Positions 16,047 through 23,752 of a DNA stretch of 64,000 bases are shown here, piece after piece. The stretch is from Hyphomicrobium sp. (GTDB lineage Bacteria > Pseudomonadota > Alphaproteobacteria > Rhizobiales > Hyphomicrobiaceae). Location: the NCBI GenBank assembly GCA_030148725.1, contig JASBSU010000009.1, forward strand, positions 124,001 to 188,000, written 5' to 3'. Position 1 is the first letter of the stretch. The number at the start of each line of letters is the position of its first letter. The notes under the pieces are model-generated. The model made no database searches, had not been told where the DNA came from, and worked only from the letters and a program-made list of their open reading frames with translations. The translations under genes and the position numbers were made by a program.

Positions 16047-17831
16047 TCACCCGAATATCTGCTCGCCGCTCACCCAGGTTTGCGACACCTTGATGTTCAT
16101 GATCTCATCGGGCGCGACCACGAACGGATCCTGCTCAAGGATCACCAAGTCCGCTTCCTTCCCCGTCTCCAAGGTGCCGATGCGATCAGCTTGGCCTATC
16201 TGCGCGGCTGCCTGCGAAGTCACCGCCCTGATCGCCTCCTCGACCGAAATAGCCTGATCGGGTCCGACGATGGAATTGTCGACGACGCAGCGACGCGTGA
16301 CGGCCGTTTGAATCAGCCGCAGCGAGCCCAGCGGCGAGCACGGGCCATCGGTGTGCAACGTGAAGGGCAGCTCCTCGCGCACGCACGCTCCCGCCGGATC
16401 CATGAACGCAGCGCGCTCCGGTCCAAACAGCTGATCCCGGTAGGCAGCGCCATAAAAGAAGACATGGTTCATCAGGAAGGTCGGCTGCACACCCAGAGCC
16501 TTCATGCGCTTCAGCTGGTCCGGGCGCGCCAGCGTTGAATGCTCGATGCGATTGAGGCCCGACGCCGGATTGGCCCCGTAAGCCGCTTCGATGGCATCCA
16601 GCGCATAGTCGATCGTCGCGTCGCCGTTGCAATGGATCTGCACCGGCCAGCCCGCCGCCTTCACCGCAGCGACCATCGTCTTGAGTTCGGCCGGCGGATA
16701 ATTCGGTGAGCCCTTCTGATCGGTACCGAGATAGGGAATGGTCTGCGCGCCGGTCTTGGTCTGGTTCGAGCCGTCACCGATGATCTTGATCCCGAACAGC
16801 GAGAAGCGCGAGTTCGGGAACAGCGACGCCTGCGCACCACGGCCGTAAGCCTTGTAGGCATCGCCAGCCTTCATCTCATCGTACTGCAGGCTTGCGCTGA
16901 GCCGGCCCGTTCCCGAAGCCGTCAACTTGAGGAGCCCCTCGATCCAGGCCGGCTGCACGGTGCCGGGCTCATGCGTCGTCGTGTTGCCGAGCGCCGCGCT
17001 CATCTTGAAGTAGTCCGTGAGCGCCTTCTCGAAAATCGCCGGCGTGATCTTCGGCAGCGCATGCGGCACGAACTTCAAGAGGGCACTCTCTTCGTAGATG
17101 AGGCCATTGAACTTGCCGTTGGCGTCGCGACCGAAGTGTCCGCCTCCCGGCAGAACGCCAACATCATCGGGGACCTGCGCGATCCTGAACGCAGCCGAAT
17201 TGGCCGCGCCATCGTGCATGTTGATGTACCAGACGAGGATCGGCCGATCCTTGGAAATGCCGTCGAGCTCAGCCATCGACAGATCGCCACCCTGCAACAG
17301 GTTGTCGAAGTCGTATGCGAGGAGCCACTCGCCCGGCTTGAGCTTCGCATCGAGCGCCTTGAGGCCCGCCATCAGCTCCGCGCGGGTTGGATACTTCGTG
17401 TAGCCCACATCGGCTAGAAGCTCAGCGAACAGCGCCACGAAGCAGGTGTGCTGATGCGGGTCGATGAAGCCGGGCAGCAGCGTACGCCCGTCGAGATCGA
17501 CGACCTTCGTATTCGCCGTCTTCAATCCCGCGACATCGGACGCAGAACCGACAGCGACGATCTTGCCACCGCGCACCGCAACCGCCTCGGCTCGTTTCGC
17601 CCCGGATGACGCCATCGGAATGATGGTACCGCCCTGAAAGATCACATCTGCGCCTGAGGGCACTTGCGCACGAGCAGGTCGGGTGTGCAGCCCCAGCCCG
17701 CTCGCGCCAGCAGCAGCGCCGGCCAGAGCCATGAAGCTACGGCGCGACGGCTCCCGCCAAGGCGCGGGCGTCGGCCAGCCCGAATAGAGGCTCTTGTGCG
17801 TGAAGAGGGTGCCTACACAGAAACGGCACAT
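16047..17831 (-). CDS. exported metal-dependent amidohydrolase (YtcJ-like)
   Basis: A 594-residue amidohydrolase of the YtcJ group. A twin-arginine signal is visible at about residues 30-55 (RRSFMALAGAAAGASG, ending ARA), so the folded enzyme should be exported. The metal site begins with GFIDPHQHT; further ligands are expected in PVQIHCNGD, NRIEHS and LHTDGPCSPLG, and IGTLETGKEADLVILEQDP closes the barrel. The family hydrolyses C-N bonds of amides or cyclic amides with broad specificity. GGAGAA precedes the ATG. It is convergent with the PotD-like gene, 57 bases apart, and could feed the nearby nitrogen importer; that link is proximity only. Confidence 0.82.
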   Translation of the reverse strand: MCRFCVGTLFTHKSLYSGWPTPAPWREPSRRSFMALAGAAAGASGLGLHTRPARAQVPSGADVIFQGGTIIPMASSGAKRAEAVAVRGGKIVAVGSASDVAGLKTANTKVVDLDGRTLLPGFIDPHQHTCFVALFAELLADVGYTKYPTRAELMAGLKALDAKLKPGEWLLAYDFDNLLQGGDLSMAELDGISKDRPILVWYINMHDGAANSAAFRIAQVPDDVGVLPGGGHFGRDANGKFNGLIYEESALLKFVPHALPKITPAIFEKALTDYFKMSAALGNTTTHEPGTVQPAWIEGLLKLTASGTGRLSASLQYDEMKAGDAYKAYGRGAQASLFPNSRFSLFGIKIIGDGSNQTKTGAQTIPYLGTDQKGSPNYPPAELKTMVAAVKAAGWPVQIHCNGDATIDYALDAIEAAYGANPASGLNRIEHSTLARPDQLKRMKALGVQPTFLMNHVFFYGAAYRDQLFGPERAAFMDPAGACVREELPFTLHTDGPCSPLGSLRLIQTAVTRRCVVDNSIVGPDQAISVEEAIRAVTSQAAAQIGQADRIGTLETGKEADLVILEQDPFVVAPDEIMNIKVSQTWVSGEQIFG

Positions 17832-18203
17832 GGATATTTCTCCAGCGTTGGCGGGGTGATCTTGGCATGTGGGCTATCCCGACAGTGACCCCGCGGGTCC
17901 AAAGATTTGGTTGCAAGACCCTCAGCCTTAGCCGCCGCCCGAAAGAAAGACGAACAAGCACGCGCATGTTCGAAAGAATTTCTTAAGCCTTCGCCTCAAG
18001 GCGAACCGCTCGAAAAAGACTTTTGAGGCCCTCGAGGAGAAACATGCGCACGTAGAAATTGCAGACCCAAGCGCGACATTGCGAACACGATTTACATCAA
18101 TCCCCTGACGACTAATACGCGGCACACAAACGGCCGTTGACTTCGCTTCGCCATTCAATATCGCTAGCGCGCCCGAATTAGAAATTAGGGACAGGAGACG
18201 GGA
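17832..18203. other. 372-base intergenic region
   Basis: This gap holds the divergent promoters of the amidohydrolase and the small exported protein. It is lower in GC than the flanks. I see one short inverted repeat, TTCGCCT-CA-AGGCGAA (17990-18005), and no convincing gene, RNA or recognised operator. Confidence 0.5.
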
Positions 18204-18566
18204 ATGAAGCGCGCGATCGCCGCGATGACGGCAGCGACAATAGCAATAGCGTTGGCATTCAGCATGTTGGCGACAAACGTCGCCAATGCTGACGACGACA
18301 AACACTGGTACTTCGAGGTCGAAAACGATTCCAACGGCACCGTGAACGAGTTTCGCACCCAGGAAGAAGGCGAATGGAGCGAGAATTGGCTATCCAATCG
18401 CATCGAACCCGGCGACAAAATTAAACTGGATTTCGAAACCGATGAAGGCAAGTGCGAAGTTCGCACGCAAATCCATCTGATCGACGGCACCTATTTCGAT
18501 GCGCCGGTCGATTATTGCAAAGGCAAAACGCTCGTCATCCAGAATAACACGCTGCTCTGGAAATAA
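18204..18566 (+). CDS. small exported hypothetical protein
   Basis: A 120-residue protein with a signal peptide (about residues 1-29, AATIAIALAFSMLATNVANA) and an acidic, beta-rich mature part (YFEVENDSNGTVNEFRTQEE). Two cysteines, in GKCEVR and DYCKGK, could form a disulfide. It resembles small exported beta-domain proteins common in Hyphomicrobiales whose function is unknown. The ribosome site GGAGACGGGA directly precedes the ATG, and the same sequence precedes the catalase-like gene at 58821. It is divergent from the amidohydrolase and appears monocistronic. Confidence 0.68.
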   Translation: MKRAIAAMTAATIAIALAFSMLATNVANADDDKHWYFEVENDSNGTVNEFRTQEEGEWSENWLSNRIEPGDKIKLDFETDEGKCEVRTQIHLIDGTYFDAPVDYCKGKTLVIQNNTLLWK

Positions 18567-18667
18567 GCCGCGCCGCAGGAATTGCATGCAGCGCTGGTGC
18601 GGGGAGCTGGCGAAAGGCCGGCTCCTCGAACGACATTCCTCTCACTGAACCCACGAGGCCGCTAGTC

Positions 18668-19657
18668 TCAATGCGCGCAAATCGGCATGGGCCGGGGCGG
18701 TGGCCGCGGATGCTCTTTCTCGTATCGCGCCACAATCGGCCCGAGGCTCTCTTGCTGCCAAAACCTTGGCACGCGTATCTCCGCAAGGCAGGACGCATTC
18801 CAATAGAGGCCGGCGTTCGAAGGCGAACGGCCTTGCTTCACCTCCCGGGCGACAGCTTCGATGTCGGCCCGCTCCGGATAGATGTACAGTGCCGCAGGCT
18901 CGTTCTTCAGCATGGCGACGATCTGGTTGGCATCGGTCGGCGACCAGCTCGTGCAGCCGCTGCTCCGACCATCGGAATAATTCTCCACCGTACCGAACGG
19001 CACGTAGCCCTTCTGGTCGGCGTACGGACTGTCTGGCTTCTTCCGCAGGCACGCGCTGCGCAGCAACACCGCAGCATGTCCACCAATCTCGCGCTGCCTG
19101 GCGTTCGCTGTCTCGCCCTCGCCATCGAACTGGACGAACGAGCGAAGCAACGCCGCCTGCCGCCCGCCGGACGTATGGTAGTAGCCCTTGAACGATGTCG
19201 TCTGCTCGCGTGTGACGTAAGCGCCGCCCGTCGTCAGGCTCGAACTCATTGCGTTCCCAAAGTTGCGCGCGCACCGCTTGCCGTTCGAGAAATTTGCGAA
19301 ACCGCGGAGGTTTCGGCCACCGCCGTGACCGGCCGAAATGGCACGGAACGACTTGCGACCTTCGCAGATGATGTAGAAGCGACGCCCGAGCCGGCCAGTG
19401 CCTAGAGCGCTCGGACGCGTGGCATCCATCGCGAAGTAGCAGGGATTGGTGACCGAACCCTCACGCGTCTTACGCAGATGGAGCGCGCGCGCCCTTTCGA
19501 GGACAATGGGTGAAATCTGACCATCATCGTCTCCGACATGTAGGCGCAGCCAAGCCGGGATGCCTTCCGGCTTCTTGGAAGCCACGGCGATCGTCGAACT
19601 CAGCACCAGGGCCAAGCCGAGGCCCCAGAGAGCAGTGAAGGAACGAATGTTGAGCAA
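18668..19657 (-). CDS. YkuD_2-type L,D-transpeptidase catalytic-domain protein
   Basis: A 329-residue exported protein with an N-terminal signal (ALWGLGLALVLSSTIAVA). The catalytic region resembles murein L,D-transpeptidases of the YkuD_2 kind: SAGHGGGRNLRGFANFSN, then GGHAAVLL, ending in the active-site motif GRSSGCTSW with the nucleophilic cysteine. Such enzymes form 3-3 crosslinks or attach proteins to peptidoglycan in the periplasm. The C-terminus is proline-rich. Several residues of the textbook motif differ, so activity is likely but unproven. It is a single gene convergent with the small exported protein. Confidence 0.72.
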   Translation of the reverse strand: MLNIRSFTALWGLGLALVLSSTIAVASKKPEGIPAWLRLHVGDDDGQISPIVLERARALHLRKTREGSVTNPCYFAMDATRPSALGTGRLGRRFYIICEGRKSFRAISAGHGGGRNLRGFANFSNGKRCARNFGNAMSSSLTTGGAYVTREQTTSFKGYYHTSGGRQAALLRSFVQFDGEGETANARQREIGGHAAVLLRSACLRKKPDSPYADQKGYVPFGTVENYSDGRSSGCTSWSPTDANQIVAMLKNEPAALYIYPERADIEAVAREVKQGRSPSNAGLYWNASCLAEIRVPRFWQQESLGPIVARYEKEHPRPPPRPMPICAH

Positions 19658-19847
19658 CGTCAGTCTCCAGCTTCCGCGGACCCATTCTGCATGCGGTTGA
19701 GGATCGAGCTAACATCCGCGTTAGCTGCGACATCCATGTGGCATCGAGTTGGCATGGCAAGGAAGCCCCATCACCCCTTTGCTCGCGGTTGGCGCGGGCG
19801 GTCTGACGCGGAACGGTTTCTTAGGCTGCTCACGCTAGGTGTCACCA

Positions 19848-20420
19848 ATGGCCGGACCTTACAGCGTCGAGCCACCGCCCATTGGCAACGATCAGTCGCG
19901 CCGCCGCAAATCGCGTCGGGCGCGTCGGGATCGCTACTGGCGATATCGCAGCATTTTCGGAAACCGCATGAGCGGGCGGCAACTCCTGATGGCGGCTGTC
20001 GTGACGGGCGCCGCCGTGCTGCTGGCAGTGGCTTGGGATCACTTCTCCGCTCCCGTCGGAGAGGATCGGCGCGGTCCCATCGCCTTGTGTCACACGCCTT
20101 CGCAGCGCAACTGTCTGATCGACGGCGACACCGGCCGCGACAACGGACGAAAATGGCGCCTCATATCGATTGACGCTCCCGAACTCGCCGAGCCGCAGTG
20201 CGACAACGAGCGCCGGCTGGCCGTTGCGTCGAGGGACCGCCTGCAGCAACTTCTCGCCGGGGAGTATCGCATCCGGCCCAGCGGACGCGATGATCCGAAC
20301 GGCCGGGCACTCGTGGACATCTTCCTCCCGGACGGGCGCGATGTCGGTCGCATCCTCATCGCCGAGGGGTTGGCGCAGCGCTGGCCCAACCGCGGGAATG
20401 TCTGGTGCGCTGACCGTTGA
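19848..20420 (+). CDS. membrane-anchored thermonuclease-like (SNase) protein
   Basis: A 190-residue protein: a basic cytoplasmic N-terminus (SRRRKSRRARRDRYWRYRS), one membrane helix (LLMAAVVTGAAVLLAVAW), then a staphylococcal-nuclease-like OB domain (about 85-185) with LIDGDTGRDNGRKWRLISID and the APE motif. The domain is short, and the full Arg/Glu/Arg catalytic set is not obvious, so hydrolysis of nucleic acid is uncertain. ATG 19848 is chosen over GTG 19839. It is divergent from the YkuD_2 gene and lies upstream of tRNA-Asn. Confidence 0.68.
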   Translation: MAGPYSVEPPPIGNDQSRRRKSRRARRDRYWRYRSIFGNRMSGRQLLMAAVVTGAAVLLAVAWDHFSAPVGEDRRGPIALCHTPSQRNCLIDGDTGRDNGRKWRLISIDAPELAEPQCDNERRLAVASRDRLQQLLAGEYRIRPSGRDDPNGRALVDIFLPDGRDVGRILIAEGLAQRWPNRGNVWCADR

Positions 20421-20586
20421 ACGGCAACGCGACCGGCACGTCGGAAATTTTGCACGAACCCCTTGATTATCAGGTCCGATTGTGAGACCTGAGGGTCCGC
20501 CCTCGACGGGGGCCGCCGGCGCTGCTATGTGCTGGCCCACCCCGTAGCTTTCTGCTATGAGGCGCGACGCCCAAAAGGCTAGGTAT

Positions 20587-20661
20587 TCCGCGGTAGCTCA
20601 GTGGTAGAGCATCCGACTGTTAATCGGACGGTCGTAGGTTCGAGCCCTACCCGCGGAGCCA
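20587..20661 (+). tRNA. tRNA-Asn (anticodon GTT)
   Basis: The acceptor stem TCCGCGG pairs with CCGCGGA, followed by the discriminator G and an encoded CCA. A D-arm (GCTC...GAGC), an anticodon stem-loop CCGACTGTTAATCGG with anticodon GTT, and a T-arm GTAGGTTCGAGCCCTAC are all present. No integrase or duplicated tRNA 3' end is seen, so it does not mark an island boundary in this window. Confidence 0.97.
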
Positions 20662-20699
20662 ATTTCTCAACACCTTAGCCACGGCAAACCGGCCCTGCA

Positions 20700-20733
20700 T
20701 GCTGAGCAGCGGGCTTTTAGTATCCGCTCAGCA
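20700..20733. other. hairpin downstream of tRNA-Asn
   Basis: Eight-base arms, TGCTGAGC and GCTCAGCA, flank an 18-base centre. No T-run follows. It may be a processing or weak termination element for the tRNA transcript. Nothing else is recognised between 20662 and 20872. Confidence 0.35.
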
Positions 20734-20872
20734 GGGCGCTGAACACCCGCGGGCAAAACCCTAAGACGCTGTACCGGGCGCCGACGGCTTTGCCCTGCCC
20801 GCTGACCGCCGGCCACCCACCATCGTCCTATCCATCACGTCAGGCGGCGGGCTATCCTGCCGAGCCTGTCGG

Positions 20873-21883
20873 CTATCCGAACGATCCACGCGATAGGACG
20901 TAAAAGGTTGCCACATAGGCGCAGGCAGCGACAACCGATGTTGCGTAGAACACCCAGCGGTTGACAATGTGCGCCAAGCGCGACCTGCCTCGCTGGAACA
21001 GTCTTTGAATTATGATCGAGTTGAACAGCGCAACGATGATCACGGCAAACGAGACCACAGTGAACACGTCGACAAGCAGCGAGTTGGCGGCCGGATTCAG
21101 CGCCGAGTCCATGTAGTAAGTGTTGCCGATCGCCGCGAAGATGGCACTGCCGATCATCGACGAGCGGATCGAGATGTCCGAAACATGGATCGCGAACGTC
21201 AGCAACGCAATCATATTGGCTGCGATGAACCCGATCAGAAATGAAACGAGGAACTGGCTGCTCTTGCGTTTGAGATCGAGTTCCAGAACGAGGCGCGAGA
21301 AGTCTTGCGCGGACGCATCAGCCCTTCCGAAGCTGGTTGCATAGTGCTCGATCTTCTCGTTCACCCGCAGTTCCAGCACATGAAAACCCTCGACACTCAG
21401 GAACTCCGTGAGCGCCATACTCTTCGGGTCTGGCACGAGCCTTAGCTCAGCGGCCGTCGAGGGTGTTTCGATAGCGATTTGCAGCGTGTGCTGATCGTAG
21501 GGAAATCGCCGCAGTTGCCAATAGTGATTGATGGTCGCCGAGACCATGCCGGTCGTGTACGTGCGCCCATCGGCCAGCTGCCGCCTGGTGACGGCGCGAA
21601 CCGACCATTGTCGTCCGTTGATGATCTGCATCGTATCGAACGGACGGAACGCGGGATCGGAGCTGATCCACCACATGTAGAAGTCGGCACCGAAGCTGCC
21701 GTTCGCAAAGTCGATATTGTAGACGGCGGTAAACGACACCCCGACCTCTACACGCACCGGCTCCGCGATGCTTGGCGGCGCAGTCGAGACGCTGAAAACG
21801 TGCACCGCCACGCAAAGGACGAGCACCTGCACGATACGCACCGCCCAGTCGGCGACGCTGCGGTATCCCCCAATTCTCGCCAT
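20873..21883 (-). CDS. putative pentameric ligand-gated ion channel (Cys-loop receptor homologue)
   Basis: A 336-residue protein with a signal-like N-terminal helix, a beta-sandwich domain (about 45-220) and four C-terminal membrane helices, the overall plan of bacterial pLGICs such as GLIC. The ectodomain starts VEVGVSFTAVYNIDFANGSF and carries RRFPYDQHTLQIAIE, the FPxDxQxL pattern typical of the Cys-loop equivalent, here without cysteines. Helices are near FLVSFLIGFIAANMIALLTF, SMIGSAIFAAIGNTYY, LLVDVFTVVSFAVIIVALF and VFYATSVVAACAYVATFYVL. The canonical M1 proline is absent. ATG 21883 is preferred over a GTG at 21931. Ligand and ion are unknown. Confidence 0.6.
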   Translation of the reverse strand: MARIGGYRSVADWAVRIVQVLVLCVAVHVFSVSTAPPSIAEPVRVEVGVSFTAVYNIDFANGSFGADFYMWWISSDPAFRPFDTMQIINGRQWSVRAVTRRQLADGRTYTTGMVSATINHYWQLRRFPYDQHTLQIAIETPSTAAELRLVPDPKSMALTEFLSVEGFHVLELRVNEKIEHYATSFGRADASAQDFSRLVLELDLKRKSSQFLVSFLIGFIAANMIALLTFAIHVSDISIRSSMIGSAIFAAIGNTYYMDSALNPAANSLLVDVFTVVSFAVIIVALFNSIIIQRLFQRGRSRLAHIVNRWVFYATSVVAACAYVATFYVLSRGSFG

Positions 21884-22056
21884 AGGCTCGAGCACTTCTA
21901 GCAAGCCGATCCCATCATCAAACGCGTACACCCCTTTAGCACCCGCCGAATGCTCTGCGACAGGCGCGTTCGGAATAGTCGGATATGGGGTAAATGCCGC
22001 CGCTGCCGCTGAATGCCTTTAGGCTCCCGGTCGCGCCATCGAATACCCTGCGGACT

Positions 22057-23019
22057 TCAAGTCGCCTTGCGCGTGCGCACGGCCGTCTTCTCGCGCTCCG
22101 CGGCCGCAACCTGGACAATGGTGTTGCGAAGCCAGATGTGTGCCGGGTCGCTATCATAGGACGCATGCCACAGCAGCGAGGTTGTGAGCAGCGGCAGATC
22201 GACCGGCGGCTCGCTGAGGCTCAAGTCGAGTTCGTCGGCGAAGTAGCGCGCCAGCCGCGCGTGCATGGTCGCGACCACGGCTGCACCGGCGACGAGAAAT
22301 GGAACGGCCACGAACCGCGGTGTCACCAGCGCGATCTTGCGGCTGAGGCCCAGCTTCTCCAACGCATCGTCAACTACGCCGCGCTCTCCACGTCGCAAGC
22401 TCGTCAGCACATGCGGCAGCCGCACGTAATCCTCCAGTGAGATGGGAGGCTTCACGTGCACCTTCTTGGCGTTGAACATCACGAGATAGCTGTCGGTCGC
22501 CAGAACCCGCCGCTTGTGATGCACCTGTCCGCCTGCGAACGAGCCGACACCGATACCGAGATCGAGCCGATCCGCATCGAGATCGTCGAGCAGCCCCTGC
22601 CCTTCCGCGGCATAGAAGCGGAAGCGGATACCCGGCGCATGCTCGCAGACGTACGCCAGCAGCGCCGGTCCAATGAGCACCTCCGTGCTATCCGGCAAGC
22701 CGATACGAAACGTCCGCTCCGCCGTCGAGGGATCGAAGGTCTGCTCACGCGAGACCAGCGTCTCGATCTGCGCAAGGGCGATGCGCACCGGATCGACGAG
22801 CGCCAGGGCACGCGGCGTCGGCTGCATCCCGGCGGGGCCGCGTGTCATCAGGTCGTCGCCGAACAGCTCGCGTAGCCGCGCCAGGTTGTGGCTCATCGCC
22901 GACTGGCCAATTCCGACACGGGCTGCCGCCTTCGTGACGCTGCGCTCGGAAAGCAGCGCGTCGAGCGCCACGATGAGGTTGAGGTCGACCCGAGCTAAAT
23001 TGATATGGTCGATGGGCAT
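22057..23019 (-). CDS. LysR-family transcriptional regulator
   Basis: A 320-residue regulator with an N-terminal winged helix-turn-helix (LNLIVALDALLSERSVTKAA then VGIGQSAMSHNLARLRELFG) and a C-terminal two-lobed effector domain (FRIGLPDSTEVLIGPALLAY onward). The HTH sequence and spacing resemble the NodD/SyrM-like branch. ATG 23019 is chosen to give the normal N-terminus; in-frame ATGs lie upstream. It is divergent from a small exported protein across 121 bases, which is the most likely target besides itself. Confidence 0.88.
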   Translation of the reverse strand: MPIDHINLARVDLNLIVALDALLSERSVTKAAARVGIGQSAMSHNLARLRELFGDDLMTRGPAGMQPTPRALALVDPVRIALAQIETLVSREQTFDPSTAERTFRIGLPDSTEVLIGPALLAYVCEHAPGIRFRFYAAEGQGLLDDLDADRLDLGIGVGSFAGGQVHHKRRVLATDSYLVMFNAKKVHVKPPISLEDYVRLPHVLTSLRRGERGVVDDALEKLGLSRKIALVTPRFVAVPFLVAGAAVVATMHARLARYFADELDLSLSEPPVDLPLLTTSLLWHASYDSDPAHIWLRNTIVQVAAAEREKTAVRTRKAT

Positions 23020-23140
23020 TATCGATACCATGCGTTGGACTAATGACGCCAGCCGTATCATCTTCACCGGCAACAGACCAGCACTGCCCACGCGCTGGCC
23101 CGTCATTAACCAAGTCGGTCATCATCCAAGGGAGACTGTC

Positions 23141-23464
23141 ATGAGCCTTCGGAAACTTGCCTTCATCGCCGCGGCTGTCACCATGGCCTCGGTCGGAACC
23201 GCCTCTGCCGGCGGACCGCGCGCCCACACCATCAATCTGGGTGGCATCAACGGCGTCGCATACTACACCGAGGAAGCCGGCCGCTTCCACGTCGTGGCAA
23301 CGCTTGCCCAGCAGGAGGGTCTGCCCATCCGCGTTGAGGCGGTGCTCGCCCCCGGTCAGTCTGTGGTTCTTTCCACGGCCAAGGGCGAAGCGGGTTTGAC
23401 GAGTGTGGAACTCAGCCGCGAGGCCGACGATCTCACTGTTCGTCCGGTCGCAGCCACCAACTGA
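23141..23464 (+). CDS. small exported hypothetical protein
   Basis: A 107-residue protein with a signal peptide (residues 1-23, LAFIAAAVTMASVGTASA) and a mature domain predicted as beta-rich (INLGGINGVAYYTEEAGRFH, VEAVLAPGQSVVLSTAKGEA). No catalytic motif or cysteine is present after the signal. GGGAGA precedes the ATG. It is divergent from the LysR gene and closed by a strong terminator, so it forms a single-gene unit probably controlled by that regulator. Function unknown. Confidence 0.68.
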   Translation: MSLRKLAFIAAAVTMASVGTASAGGPRAHTINLGGINGVAYYTEEAGRFHVVATLAQQEGLPIRVEAVLAPGQSVVLSTAKGEAGLTSVELSREADDLTVRPVAATN

Positions 23465-23479
23465 GCCAAGCCTAGTACG

Positions 23480-23511
23480 AGGTCGCCGCCGTCAAAGCGG
23501 CGACCTTTCTT
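23480..23511 (+). terminator. intrinsic terminator
   Basis: A 10-bp perfect stem, AGGTCGCCGC with GCGGCGACCT, is followed by TTCTTT, 15 bases after the stop of the small exported protein. Confidence 0.85.
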
Positions 23512-23752
23512 TGCGAAGAGCGCAACGACGCCCTCGGTTGCGCGAGGAAAGGCTGAGAAAATAGCGCAGCGACGCGCGCCACGCGCCGCCAAGAGGGCCT
23601 CGCAATGGTTACCGCGACCTCGCAACTGGGGAACGCGCAGCACCTCGCCGCATAAAAGCCCGAAAGTAGAAAAAGGTAGCGCCTACAGGCGCTTCGCCCG
23701 GCGATATTCCCGGCGCCATAATTGGCCCCAGCGATACGGCTACTCCAGCAAC

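Noticed and set aside
20587-20872. Island integration at tRNA-Asn
   Set aside because: No integrase, direct repeat of the tRNA end or composition shift follows.
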